Source: Aeromonas eucrenophila (lineage in GTDB: Bacteria > Pseudomonadota > Gammaproteobacteria > Enterobacterales > Aeromonadaceae). From it: a DNA stretch of 64,000 nt. The position numbers were made by a program, and so were the translations under genes. The notes under the pieces are model-generated. The model was not told the DNA's origin, ran no database searches, and was given only the letters and a program-made list of their open reading frames with translations. The DNA is taken from contig NZ_CDDF01000001.1 of NCBI RefSeq assembly GCF_000819865.1, positions 256,036 through 320,035 on the forward strand. The letters run 5' to 3'. Positions 1 through 9,900 of this stretch are shown here, piece by piece (the first letter of the stretch is position 1; each line of letters starts with the position of its first letter).

Positions 1-251
1 CGGTCAAGGCTGAACATGACTTTGTTTTGCGTCTTCAGGGCGGAGATGCCGCCATCACCCCGGTCAACGCCTGGCTGGAAGGCAAGGAGATGTTCATGGG
101 GCGGATCCCGGTGCAATTTGAGGCCCGCGACGGCGGCTGGCAGGGGACGGCGCAGGTCGGCTCCTGCACCTCGGCGACCATGACCTGGCTGCTCAACATC
201 GAGTGGAGCAATGGCCAGCGCCAGCAGTTGGCGCTCTCCGTCTCCCGTTAA
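1..251 (+). CDS. hypothetical protein, C-terminal part (5' end outside window)
   Basis: An open frame enters from the left edge and ends in TAA at 249-251. About 83 residues are visible, with the motifs MFMGRIPVQF and CTSATMTWLL followed by a hydrophilic tail. An internal TTG could be read as a start, but the frame stays open to the window edge, so this is more likely the end of a longer gene. I do not recognise the family. The short hydrophobic stretch around TMTWLLNI and alternating residues suggest a beta-rich extracytoplasmic domain, which is only a guess. Confidence 0.5.
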   Translation, partial: VKAEHDFVLRLQGGDAAITPVNAWLEGKEMFMGRIPVQFEARDGGWQGTAQVGSCTSATMTWLLNIEWSNGQRQQLALSVSR

Positions 252-361
252 ATCTGCACATTATTTGGCGCCAGGCGGGGGGAGTAAGTGAAATTTGATT
301 TGAATTTTTCAGGCAGGACGGTACCTTGCTGTGATTATCAAGGAGTGAAGTTCATTTAATC

Positions 362-820
362 ATGATTGAAAAACAAGCATTTTATCGCACTCTCAACCAG
401 CAGGCCCAGGCGCTGCTGGAAGGGGAGCCGGACCTTATCGCCACCCTGGCGAACCTCTCTGCCTTGCTCAATCAGGAGCTGACCGACATCAACTGGGTCG
501 GCTTTTACCTGCTGCAAGGGGACACCCTGGTGCTGGGCCCTTTCCAGGGCAAGCCGGCCTGCGTGCGCATTCCGGTGGGCCGCGGGGTCTGTGGCACGGC
601 GGTGGCCGAGGGCAAGACCCAACTGGTGGACGACGTGCATCAGTTCGTGGGTCACATCGCCTGTGACGGTGCCAGCAACTCGGAAATCGTGATCCCGGTG
701 CGCCGGGGTGGCGAGATCATCGGGGTGCTGGATATTGATAGTCCGATTTTTAACCGTTTCGACGCCGAGGACCGCGTTGGTCTGGAAGAAACGGTGCAAA
801 TTTTGGAAAGCATGCTCTAA
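362..820 (+). CDS. msrC: free methionine-(R)-sulfoxide reductase (GAF-domain fRMsr)
   Basis: This 152-residue GAF-domain enzyme reduces free methionine-R-sulfoxide in the cytosol using thioredoxin. Three cysteines fall at 67, 77 and 101. Their spacing of 10 and 24 matches the catalytic trio of the E. coli enzyme (84/94/118 as I recall it), and the surrounding motifs GRGVCGTA and HIACDG are typical. An in-frame TAA just upstream of 362 excludes a longer protein. The AAGGAG at about 340 is far from the ATG, so translation signals look weak. In E. coli the homologue (yebR) sits between proQ and letA; here proQ still follows, but letA is 27 kb away. Confidence 0.93.
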   Translation: MIEKQAFYRTLNQQAQALLEGEPDLIATLANLSALLNQELTDINWVGFYLLQGDTLVLGPFQGKPACVRIPVGRGVCGTAVAEGKTQLVDDVHQFVGHIACDGASNSEIVIPVRRGGEIIGVLDIDSPIFNRFDAEDRVGLEETVQILESML

Positions 821-835
821 GTCATTGCTAGATGG

Positions 836-864
836 TTCGCAAAAGGCCCCAAGCTCTCTATAAT
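836..864 (+). promoter_or_regulatory. predicted sigma-70 promoter of proQ-prc
   Basis: TTCGCA at 836-841, a 17-base spacer and a perfect TATAAT at 859-864 form a good sigma-70 promoter about 60 bases upstream of proQ. The -10 element lies in the loop of the msrC terminator hairpin, so the two signals overlap. Confidence 0.5.
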
Positions 865-877
865 AGGGCCTTTGTTG
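842..877 (+). terminator. terminator-like hairpin after msrC
   Basis: AAAGGCCC (842-849) pairs with GGGCCTTT (866-873) around a 16-base loop, followed by a short T-rich tract. The large loop makes it a modest terminator. Confidence 0.45.
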
Positions 878-922
878 TGTTCGGGGTTGCCCCGTACGTC
901 TATATGAAAGCCAAGGTTATAC

Positions 923-1561
923 ATGGAAAACACTGAAAAGCTGAAGAACAGTAAAGAGATCGTTGCCTACCTGGTCGAGAAATTCCCGGCCTGCTTCATC
1001 GCTGAAGGAGAGGCCAAGCCACTCAAGATTGGCATCTTCCAGGATCTGGCCGCGCGTCTTGCTGACGACGAGAGAGTCTCCAAGACCATGCTGCGCTCTG
1101 CTCTGCGTCAATACACCTCCAGCTGGCGTTACCTGCATGGCCTCAAGGCTGGCCAGGCCCGTGTCGACCTGGACGGCAATCCGGGTGAAGTGCTGACCGA
1201 AGAGCACATCGAACATGCCAAGCAGGCGCTCAAAGAGAGCAAAGAACGTGTCTTTGCCAGCCGCCGCACCAATACCAAGGAAAAGGAAGACAAGCCAAAG
1301 CAGCCGCGCCGTCCCGCGCCGCGCAAGGCCGATGCCGCCCGCTCCGACAAGCCTAAAGCCGCTCCCAAGGCTGCCCCCGTTGCCGAAGCCCCGCTGGTGA
1401 AAGTCGATGCCGCTACGCTGAAAGTGGATCAGGGTGTGCGCGTGGTGCTCGGCAAGTCTCCTGTGCCTGCGACCATCAAGGAAGTGACCAAGGATGACGT
1501 ACAGGTTCAATTGCAGACCGGCATGATGTTGCGGGTCAAGTTCGAGCATCTGGTTCTCTAA
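923..1561 (+). CDS. proQ: RNA chaperone ProQ
   Basis: ProQ is a FinO-family RNA-binding protein of 212 residues that stabilises sRNAs and mRNA 3' ends. The N-terminal FinO-like domain spans about residues 1-120 (motifs [18 protein letters not shown]). A Lys/Ala/Pro-rich linker follows (about 115-160), then a C-terminal Tudor-like domain ending VKFEHLVL. The protein is slightly shorter than E. coli ProQ (about 232) because of the linker. Its stop codon is part of the AAGGAG ribosome-binding site of prc, so the two genes are translationally linked, as in E. coli. Confidence 0.96.
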   Translation: MENTEKLKNSKEIVAYLVEKFPACFIAEGEAKPLKIGIFQDLAARLADDERVSKTMLRSALRQYTSSWRYLHGLKAGQARVDLDGNPGEVLTEEHIEHAKQALKESKERVFASRRTNTKEKEDKPKQPRRPAPRKADAARSDKPKAAPKAAPVAEAPLVKVDAATLKVDQGVRVVLGKSPVPATIKEVTKDDVQVQLQTGMMLRVKFEHLVL

Positions 1562-1569
1562 GGAGACAA

Positions 1570-3585
1570 ATGTTGAAGCATGGCGTAATTCGTTTTTCCC
1601 TCGTTGCCTGTAGCCTGGCGCTCGCCGGGCTTGCACAGGCCATCGAGCCGGTGCTCAAGGAAAGTGATTTGCCTGTGTTGGCTCAAGAGAGCCAACATGC
1701 TACGGCCAGCAAGCGAATTGCCAATCTGTTTACCCGCTCTCATTACAAACAGTTCAAGCTGGATGATGCCTTTTCCTCCGTGATCTTCGACAAGTATCTG
1801 GAGAATCTGGACTACAGCCGCAACCTGTTTTTGGCCTCTGACATCAGCCGTTTTGAAAAATACCGTACCGGTTTTGACACCGACCTCGAAAGAGGGCGGC
1901 TGGCGCCGGCCTACGAGATGTTCAACCTGAGTCAGCAGCGGCGTTACGAGCGGTTCGAATACGCCCTTAAACTGCTCGACACTCCCTTCGATTTCACCCA
2001 GAAAGATAACTACATCTTCGATCGGGAAGGGGCTGCCTGGCCCAAGGACGAGGGCGAGCTCAACGAGCTGTGGCGCCAGCGGGTCAAGTTCGATGCCCTG
2101 AGCCTCAAGCTCAGCGGCAAGGAGTGGCCCGAGATCAAGGAGCTGCTTGGCAAGCGTTACAACAACGCCATCAAGCGGATGTCCCAGACCGAGAGCGAGG
2201 ATGTGTTCCAGCTCTTCATGAACTCCTTCGCCCGTGCCATCGAACCGCACACCAGCTATCTGTCGCCGCGCAGTGCCGATCGCTTCAACACCGAGATGAA
2301 CCTCTCGCTGGAAGGGATAGGCGCCGTGTTGCAGGCGGAGGATGACTTCACCGTCATTCGCTCCCTGGTGCCCGGTGGCCCGGCCGCCAAGTCCAATCAC
2401 CTCAAACCCGATGACAAGATCACCGGGGTAGGGCAGGACGACGGCAAGATTGTCGATGTCATCGGCTGGCGTCTGGATGACGTGGTCGAACTCATCAAGG
2501 GTCCCAAGGGCAGCAAGGTGAAGCTGGAGATCCAGCGCGGCAAGGGCGCCAGCGCCAAGACCGAACTCATCGAGCTGACCCGTGACAAGGTGCGTCTGGA
2601 AGACAGGGCCGCCAAGTCCAAGGTGATTAACGCGGAAGGCAAGAAGATAGGGGTACTCGAGATCCCGAGCTTCTACGTCAACCTGCACGACGATGCCATC
2701 AAGGAGCTCTCCAGCCTCAACAAGCAGAAGATCGATGGCCTCATCGTCGATCTGCGCGGCAACGGCGGCGGTGCTTTGACCGAAGCCTCGGCCCTGAGCG
2801 GTCTGTTCTTCGCCAGCGGTCCCGTGGTGCAAATCCGTGATCACATGGGCCGTATCACGGTCAATGGCGACGACGATGGCAACGTCTACTACGGCGGCCC
2901 CATGTCGGTGATGATCGACAGATACAGCGCCTCGGCCTCCGAGATCTTCGCCGCCGCCATGCAAGACTACGGCCGCGCCCTGATCCTCGGTGAGAACTCG
3001 TTCGGCAAGGGCACGGTGCAGCAGCATCGCAGCCTCGCCAAGGTGTACGACTTCTACGAGCAGCCGCTGGGTAGCGTGCAGTACACCATCGCCAAGTTCT
3101 ACCGGATCAACGGTGGCAGCACCCAGAACAAGGGCGTGGCACCGGACATCGGTTTCCCCACGGCCGCCTCGTCGGAAGAGACCGGGGAGAGCCAGGAGTT
3201 CAACGCGCTGCCCTGGGATCAGATCGCCTCGGCCAGCTACGGCAAACTCGGGGACTTCAGCAGCCTGTTGCCCAAGCTGAAGGCCGATCACGAGGCGCGG
3301 ATCAACAAGGATCCGGAATTTGCCTACGTGATGCAGGACATCAAGGAGTATCAGGCGGACAAGGACAAGAAGTCCGTCTCCCTGAACGAAGCCGAGCGGT
3401 TGGCCGAACAGGCCAAGCAGGACGAGAAGGCGCTGGCGCGAGCCAATGAGCGACTGACCCGTCTTGGCAAACCGACGGTGAAGAGCCTGGATGCCTTGCC
3501 GACCGATTTTGAGGCACCGGACGAGTATCAGGTTGAGGCCGCCAACATCACGGCGGATCTCGCCAGCCTGAGCAAGAAAAGCTGA
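1570..3585 (+). CDS. prc: tail-specific periplasmic protease Prc (Tsp)
   Basis: This 671-residue C-terminal processing peptidase (S41A) degrades periplasmic proteins with nonpolar C-termini and processes or degrades cell-wall hydrolases with its adaptor NlpI. A signal peptide covers about residues 1-22 (cleavage after AQA). A PDZ domain lies near 245-325 (LVPGGPAAK). The catalytic Ser-Lys pair is S455 (within YSASASEI) and K480 (within SFGKGTVQ). The length fits the family (E. coli 682). The start codon follows AAGGAGACAA, overlapping the end of proQ. Confidence 0.96.
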   Translation: MLKHGVIRFSLVACSLALAGLAQAIEPVLKESDLPVLAQESQHATASKRIANLFTRSHYKQFKLDDAFSSVIFDKYLENLDYSRNLFLASDISRFEKYRTGFDTDLERGRLAPAYEMFNLSQQRRYERFEYALKLLDTPFDFTQKDNYIFDREGAAWPKDEGELNELWRQRVKFDALSLKLSGKEWPEIKELLGKRYNNAIKRMSQTESEDVFQLFMNSFARAIEPHTSYLSPRSADRFNTEMNLSLEGIGAVLQAEDDFTVIRSLVPGGPAAKSNHLKPDDKITGVGQDDGKIVDVIGWRLDDVVELIKGPKGSKVKLEIQRGKGASAKTELIELTRDKVRLEDRAAKSKVINAEGKKIGVLEIPSFYVNLHDDAIKELSSLNKQKIDGLIVDLRGNGGGALTEASALSGLFFASGPVVQIRDHMGRITVNGDDDGNVYYGGPMSVMIDRYSASASEIFAAAMQDYGRALILGENSFGKGTVQQHRSLAKVYDFYEQPLGSVQYTIAKFYRINGGSTQNKGVAPDIGFPTAASSEETGESQEFNALPWDQIASASYGKLGDFSSLLPKLKADHEARINKDPEFAYVMQDIKEYQADKDKKSVSLNEAERLAEQAKQDEKALARANERLTRLGKPTVKSLDALPTDFEAPDEYQVEAANITADLASLSKKS

Positions 3586-3608
3586 CATATCACAGACATC
3601 TGTGTTGA

Positions 3609-3638
3609 AAAGGGCGACTTCGGTCGCCCTTTCTTTTT
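3609..3638 (+). terminator. Rho-independent terminator of proQ-prc
   Basis: A nine-base-pair stem AAAGGGCGA / TCGCCCTTT with a CTTCGG loop is followed by CTTTTT. It is a strong terminator 24 bases after prc. Confidence 0.9.
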
Positions 3639-3733
3639 GTCTGCGCCTGGCACTGAATGCAAACTATTTGACCCTGTCCAAGCGTTGTGACAGCCTCTGA
3701 CACGTCTATAACAACGCGTGGAAGCAGATAATA

Positions 3734-6358
3734 ATGACCGATCACTCTCAGGCCATGACGGCCAAATATCGCCAGGATTACCGGGCGCCGCTCTACTGGA
3801 TCGACAGCATCGATCTCGACTTCCAGCTGCAGGAGCCGCTGACCCAGGTCACCGCCATCTCCCGTCTGCGTCGCAACGGCGAGCACAAGGAGCCGCTGGT
3901 GCTCGATGGCGAGGGACTCTCCCTGCACAGCATCAGCGTGGATGGGGTGCCCTTCACCCAGTACGAGCAGGGGGAGAACAGCCTGACCCTGTTCAACCTG
4001 CCGGCCGAGTGCGTGCTGACCGTCGTCACCCTGCTGGATCCCGCCGCCAACACGGCTCTCGAGGGGCTCTACAAGTCCGGCGACGCCTACTGCACCCAGT
4101 GCGAGGCCGAAGGATTCCGTCGCATCACCTATTACATGGACAGGCCCGACATCCTGGCCCGTTACAGCACCCGCATCAGCGCCGACAAGGCCAAGTATCC
4201 CTTCCTGCTCTCCAACGGCAACAAGGTGGCGAGCGGCGAGCTGGACGGTGGCCGCCACTTCGTGCAGTGGCAAGATCCCTTCCCCAAGCCGAGCTATCTG
4301 TTCGCCCTGGTGGCCGGCGACTTCGACGTGGAGCGCAGCAGCTACCGCACCAAGAGCGGCCGCGAGGTGGCCCTCGAGATCTTCGTGGATAGAGGCAACC
4401 TGGATCGCGCCGGCTTCGCCATGGAGAGCCTCATCAAGTCCATGCGCTGGGACGAGCAACGCTTCGGCCTCGAGTACGATCTCGACATCTATATGATCGT
4501 CGCGGTGGACTTCTTCAACATGGGCGCCATGGAGAACAAGGGGCTGAACATCTTCAACTCCAAGTTTGTGCTGGCCAACCCCGCCACCGCCACCGACGGC
4601 GACTACCACGGCATCGAACGGGTCATAGCCCACGAATACTTCCACAACTGGACCGGCAACCGCGTCACCTGCCGCGACTGGTTCCAGCTCAGCCTCAAAG
4701 AGGGGCTGACCGTGTTCCGGGATCAGGAGTTCTCCTCCGATCTGGGCTCCCGCGGGGTCAACCGCATCAACAACGTGCGTACCGTACGCGGCCCGCAGTT
4801 TGCCGAAGATGCCGGCCCCATGGCGCACCCCATCCGCCCGGATGTGGTGATCGAGATGAACAACTTCTACACCCTGACCGTCTACGAGAAGGGCTCGGAA
4901 GTCATCCGCATGCTGCATACCCTGCTGGGTGAAGCCAACTTCCAGGCCGGCATGAAGCTCTACTTCGAGCGTCACGACGGATCCGCCGCCACCTGTGACG
5001 ACTTCGTGCAGGCGATGGAAGATGCCTCCGGTGTCGATCTCGGCCGTTTCCGCCGCTGGTACAGCCAGTCCGGCACCCCCGAGCTCACCGTGACCGACGA
5101 ATACGACACCGCCACCGGTATCTATCGCCTGCACGTGCGCCAGCACACCCCGCCGACCCAGGATCAGCCTCAGAAGCTGCCGCTGCACATCCCGCTCGAC
5201 ATCGAGCTGTATGACGAGCGCGGCGCCGCCATCCCGCTCCAGTATCAGGGCGAGAAGATCGGCCAGGTGCTGAACGTGCTGGAAGAAGAGCAGACCTTCG
5301 TATTCGACCAGGTTGCAGTGAAGCCCGTACCCTCCCTGCTGCGGGACTTCAGTGCCCCGGTCAAGCTGCACTATGACTACAGCGACGAGGCGTTGGCCTT
5401 CCTGATGCGCCATGCCCGCAACGAGTTCGCCCGTTGGGACGCGGCCCAGATGCTGGTCAACAAGGCGGTGATCGCCGGCGTAGGGAAGGTTGGGCAAGGG
5501 CAGGCCATCCAGGTTTCCGAGTCCCTGCTGGCCGCCTTCGTCGCCATCTTCGACGACGTCGCGCTGGACCCGGCCCTCAAGGCCGAGATCCTGGCGTTGC
5601 CGGGGGAGGCGACCCTGGCCGAGCTGTTTGACTGCGCCGACATCGACGCCATTCATCAGGTTCGTAGCGCCATCCAGGGCGCACTGGCCGAGGCGTTCGG
5701 CGCGCGGCTGGCGGCGACCTACCAGAGCCTGCGCCTGACCGGTTATCGGGTGATCCACGAAGATGTGGCCAAGCGTGCCCTCAAGGGGGTGGTGCTCGGT
5801 TATCTGGCGGCCCTGAGCCCGGCCCAGGCCGATGCCCTGGTGCGCGAGCAATACGCCGCAGCGGACAACATGACCGACACCCTGGCGGCGCTACAGGTGG
5901 CCAATGGCTATCTGCTGCCGTGCCGCGCCGAGCTCCTGGCCGACTTCGAGGGTAAGTGGGCCCACGACGGCCTGGTGCTGGACAACTGGCTGCGCCTGGT
6001 GGGCAGCAAGCCAGCCGCCGATGTGCTGGTCGAGGTGAAACAGGCCATGGCGCACCCCACCTTCAGCATCCGCAACCCGAACCGGCTGCGGGCCCTGGTG
6101 GGCAGCTTTGCCATGAACAACCAGGTGCAGTTCCACGCCAAGGACGGTAGCGGCTACCGCTTCCTGACCGATCTGTTGATCGAGCTCAACGAGGTCAATC
6201 CCCAGGTGGCGTCGCGCCTCATCACGCCGCTCATTCAGTTCAAACGGCTGGACGAGCAGCGCAAGGGGCTGATCCGCGCCGAGCTGACCCGACTGGCCAA
6301 GCTGGACGGACTGGCGCGCGACCTGTTCGAGAAGGTGAGCAAGGCGCTGGCGCAGTAA
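3734..6358 (+). CDS. pepN: aminopeptidase N
   Basis: This M1-family zinc aminopeptidase of 874 residues removes N-terminal residues from peptides in the cytosol. The exopeptidase motif GAMEN is at 264-268. The zinc site HEYFH is at 300-304 with the third ligand E323, each shifted by three from E. coli numbering (H297, H301, E320). The N-terminal KYRQDYRAP block is conserved. A Met at residue 8 is an alternative start. In E. coli pepN heads the same pepN-pyrD-zapC-rlmKL-uup-rmf-fabA-ycbZ neighbourhood, which is largely reproduced here with gdhB inserted. Confidence 0.97.
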   Translation: MTDHSQAMTAKYRQDYRAPLYWIDSIDLDFQLQEPLTQVTAISRLRRNGEHKEPLVLDGEGLSLHSISVDGVPFTQYEQGENSLTLFNLPAECVLTVVTLLDPAANTALEGLYKSGDAYCTQCEAEGFRRITYYMDRPDILARYSTRISADKAKYPFLLSNGNKVASGELDGGRHFVQWQDPFPKPSYLFALVAGDFDVERSSYRTKSGREVALEIFVDRGNLDRAGFAMESLIKSMRWDEQRFGLEYDLDIYMIVAVDFFNMGAMENKGLNIFNSKFVLANPATATDGDYHGIERVIAHEYFHNWTGNRVTCRDWFQLSLKEGLTVFRDQEFSSDLGSRGVNRINNVRTVRGPQFAEDAGPMAHPIRPDVVIEMNNFYTLTVYEKGSEVIRMLHTLLGEANFQAGMKLYFERHDGSAATCDDFVQAMEDASGVDLGRFRRWYSQSGTPELTVTDEYDTATGIYRLHVRQHTPPTQDQPQKLPLHIPLDIELYDERGAAIPLQYQGEKIGQVLNVLEEEQTFVFDQVAVKPVPSLLRDFSAPVKLHYDYSDEALAFLMRHARNEFARWDAAQMLVNKAVIAGVGKVGQGQAIQVSESLLAAFVAIFDDVALDPALKAEILALPGEATLAELFDCADIDAIHQVRSAIQGALAEAFGARLAATYQSLRLTGYRVIHEDVAKRALKGVVLGYLAALSPAQADALVREQYAAADNMTDTLAALQVANGYLLPCRAELLADFEGKWAHDGLVLDNWLRLVGSKPAADVLVEVKQAMAHPTFSIRNPNRLRALVGSFAMNNQVQFHAKDGSGYRFLTDLLIELNEVNPQVASRLITPLIQFKRLDEQRKGLIRAELTRLAKLDGLARDLFEKVSKALAQ

Positions 6359-6447
6359 TCGCGGCCTTGCCTTAAACGCGGGCAGGGGAGCCAGGCTCTC
6401 CTGCCCGTTTCATTGTGACAACCCCATGGCACGAGGAGACATCCACC

Positions 6448-6669
6448 ATGAGGCAATATACCTTTCGACTGGCCCTGAGCCACGAGGAGATCATGCTGAT
6501 GTATCGGGGCCATGCCAGACGGCTGGTGGTGCGCACCGAGCAGGGGCTGACCCTGGAGCTGGGGTTGGATAAAATTCGACCTTTCGTCGCATTGAGTGGT
6601 GTATACGGCTACTTTTCACTTCAAACGCAGGACGATCATCGATTCATTAGCCTTAAACGCATAAATTAA
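6448..6669 (+). CDS. DUF2835 family small protein
   Basis: This 73-residue protein matches what I recall of DUF2835, a gammaproteobacterial family of unknown function. Motifs are YRGHARRL, LGLDKIRPFV and GVYGYF. The start at 6448 is supported by GAGGAGAC 9 bases upstream; an in-frame ATG at 6424 has no such site. It lies between pepN and gdhB on the same strand, but the 274-base gap to gdhB implies separate transcription from that gene. Confidence 0.8.
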   Translation: MRQYTFRLALSHEEIMLMYRGHARRLVVRTEQGLTLELGLDKIRPFVALSGVYGYFSLQTQDDHRFISLKRIN

Positions 6670-6755
6670 CAAAAACGGAACATATTTCCGCGTAAATATC
6701 CGCTTAAAGTCATTATCTATCCGGTTAATCGGCGTGAAGCCAGTTGGATTTTCTG

Positions 6756-6778
6756 AATTTTGCCAACTTGGCAAAATT
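6756..6778. promoter_or_regulatory. 23-bp perfect palindrome upstream of gdhB, probable operator
   Basis: AATTTTGCCAA at 6756-6766 and its exact reverse complement at 6768-6778 flank a single C. No T-run or gene end follows, so it is not a terminator. It lies 166 bases upstream of gdhB, in a 274-base AT-richer gap, and looks like the binding site of a dimeric regulator. I cannot assign the regulator. Confidence 0.6.
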
Positions 6779-6943
6779 TACCACAACCCAAGCCGTGATC
6801 TGCCCCTTGTTTTTAACATCTCGTTAGCACCTTTGCTCGCCTTCCTGGATCCAAGCCATTACACTTCGCAGCAACTCTGTACCGGCGGGCATCCAGGGTG
6901 GGTGCCGCCGTGTCGGTGATGTCGTCCGATAAGGAAACTAGCA

Positions 6944-9900
6944 ATGGCATTGAAAGACGCCCCTACCTCAGTTCTGCTCGAAAACGTTCTCAGCCTGATC
7001 CACCAAAAGTTGCCCAAGAAGAGTGCTTCTCTGGTCGAGTGCTTCGTTGCCAAGTTCTACGGCAACATGGCCAGCACCGATCTGCACGATCGCAATGACA
7101 GCGATCTCTACGGGGCAGCGCTGAGCCTGTGGAATGCGCTCAACCTGCGCACCGGCACGGAGCCCTATATCCGGGTCTACAACCCCGAGCTGACCCGCCA
7201 CGGATGGCAATCTCCCCACACCATCGTCGAAATCATCCTGCAGGACTCCCCCTTCCTGGTGGACTCCATTCGCATGGCCCTCAAACGTCGTGGCATCACC
7301 GCTCACATGATGCTGCACCAGCCGCTGCACCTCATTCGCGGCAGCGAGGGCAAGATCAGCGCCATTCTGGACCTCGACAACACCGACGGGCAGACCTCGG
7401 TGGAGACCGCCTTCCTCATCGAGATCGATCATCTCACCAGCGAGGAAGAGATGGAGGCGCTGACCGCCGAATTGAATTCCGTGGCCGGTGAAGTGGCGTT
7501 GGCGGTGGGGGACTGGCAGCCGATGCTGGCCCGCCTCAACGAGATCATCGACGAGTTGCCCAAACGCAAGAACCCGGTCAGCCAGGCCGAGGTGGACTCC
7601 AGCGTCGCCTTCCTCAAATGGGTGGCGGCCAACAACTTCACCCTGATGGGTTATCGCCGTTATGACGTGAAAGCGGTGGAAGGGGATCACGAGATCCTGC
7701 CTCTGGCGGAGTCGAGCCTCGGCCTGATGAAGAACTCCATCAAGGACGAGGGCCAGCGCCTTGGCAACATGCCCGCCAGCGCCCGTCACGCGGCCCTGAG
7801 CTCCGATCTGCTGATCCTGACCAAGTCCAACAGCAAGGCACGCGTTCACCGCCCGGCCTACGTGGATTACATCGGCATCAAGCGCTTCGACGAGCACGGC
7901 AAGGTGGTGGGGGAGGATCGCTTCATCGGTCTCTACGCCTCCTCCATCTACAACACCAGCGCCACCCAGATCCCGCTCATCAGCCACCGCCTCGAGCGCA
8001 TCATGGCCGCCTCCGGTCACGAGAAAGGCTCCCACGCCTACAAGGCGCTGCTCAACGTGCTGGAGACCTACCCGCGCGATGAGCTGATCCAGGCCCGGGA
8101 AGAAGAGCTGCTGGCCACCGGTCTCGGGGTGCTGGAGATGCAGGAGCGCGACATGCTGCGCCTGTTCGTGCGCCGGGATGTCTATGGCCGCTTCTTCTCC
8201 TGCATGGTCTATGTCACCAAGGAGCGCTACAACACGGCGCTGCGGGTCAAGACCCAGCAGATCCTGCAGCAATATTTCGGCAGCAACGACGAGGTGGAGT
8301 TCAACGTCTACTTCTCCGAAGGCGTGCTGGCGCGGACCCACTACATAGTGCGGGTCAACAATAACAACGTGGATGTCGATGTGAACGAAGTACAGAACAA
8401 CCTCATTGAAGCCGCCCGCAGCTGGGATGATCGCCTGGATTCCGTGCTGCTCTCCCACTATGGGGAAGCCCGTGGCAACGCCCTGCGCCGCCGTTTCAGC
8501 ACCGCCTTCCCCCGTGCCTACAAAGAAGACGTGCTGCCGGGTTCCGCCGTGGCGGACATCATGGCGCTCGATGGTCTGAGTGAAGCCGAGCCGCTCGGCA
8601 TGTTGTTCTACCGTGCCCAGGAGGAGGAGAATGATCGCCGGGTGCGTCTCAAGCTGTTCCACCGCACCGAGCCCATCCACCTCTCCGACGTCCTGCCCAT
8701 GCTGGAAAACATGGGGCTGAGAGTCATCGGCGAGACCCCGTACCAGGTACGGACTCCCACCGGCGAGGTGTTCTGGATCCTCGACTTCTCCATGCTGTTG
8801 CGCGGTGAGCAGCCGTTCAGCCTGGCCCAGAGCCAGCAGCGCTTCCAGCAGGCCTTCGCCGCCATCTGGAACAAGACCCTGGAAGACGACGGTTTCAACC
8901 GCCTGGTGCTGGGAGCCGGTCTCTGTGGTCGTCAGGTCTCGGTGCTGCGCGCCTATGCCAAATACATGCGCCAGACCGGTGTCTCCTTCAGCCAGTCCTA
9001 CATCGAGGAGACGCTGACCCGTTATCCCGACATCGCCCAGCTGCTGTTCACCCTGTTCGATCTGCGCCTGAACCCGGCCGTGAAACAGGACGCCAAGGCC
9101 CAGACCAAGCTGCACGAGCAGCTGGCCGCCAAGCTGGATCAGGTCGCAAACCTGGACGACGATCGCATCATCCGCCGCTACATGGAGATGATCGACGCCA
9201 CCCTGCGCACCAACTTCTATCAGCTGGACAACGAGGGCAACATCAAGCCCTACATCTCCTTCAAGCTGGCCCCCTCCAGCATTACCGACATGCCGCTGCC
9301 GCTGCCGAAGTTCGAGATCTTCGTCTACTCGCCGCGAGTGGAAGGGGTGCACCTGCGCTGGGGCAAGGTGGCCCGTGGCGGCCTGCGCTGGTCCGATCGC
9401 AAGGAAGACTTCCGCACCGAGGTGCTGGGTCTGGTCAAGGCGCAGCAGGTCAAGAACACCGTCATAGTGCCGGTTGGCGCCAAGGGTTGCTTCTATTGCA
9501 AGCAGATGCCGGTGGGCGCCCCTCGCGCCGTCATTCAGGAGGAGGGCAAGGCCTGTTATCGCCTCTTCATCCGCGGCCTGCTGGACGTGACCGACAACAT
9601 CATCGCCGGTGAGGTGATCCCGCCCCGTGATGTGGTTCGCCACGACGAGGATGACTACTACCTGGTAGTGGCCGCCGACAAGGGCACCGCCACCTTCTCC
9701 GACATCGCCAACGAGTTGAGCCACGAATACGGCCACTGGCTCGGCGATGCGTTCGCCTCCGGCGGCTCGGTCGGCTACGACCACAAGAAGATGGCCATCA
9801 CGGCGCGCGGCGCCTGGGAGTCGGTCAAGCGCCACTTCCGGGAAGTCGGCCTCAACTGCCAGACCATGGACTTCACCTGTGTGGGCATAGGCGACATGGC

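Noticed and set aside
1558..3588. 676-codon open frame antisense to prc
   Set aside because: It mirrors prc exactly and has no recognisable domains.
3590..5851. 753-codon open frame antisense to pepN
   Set aside because: Shadow of pepN; composition typical of reverse-complement coding.
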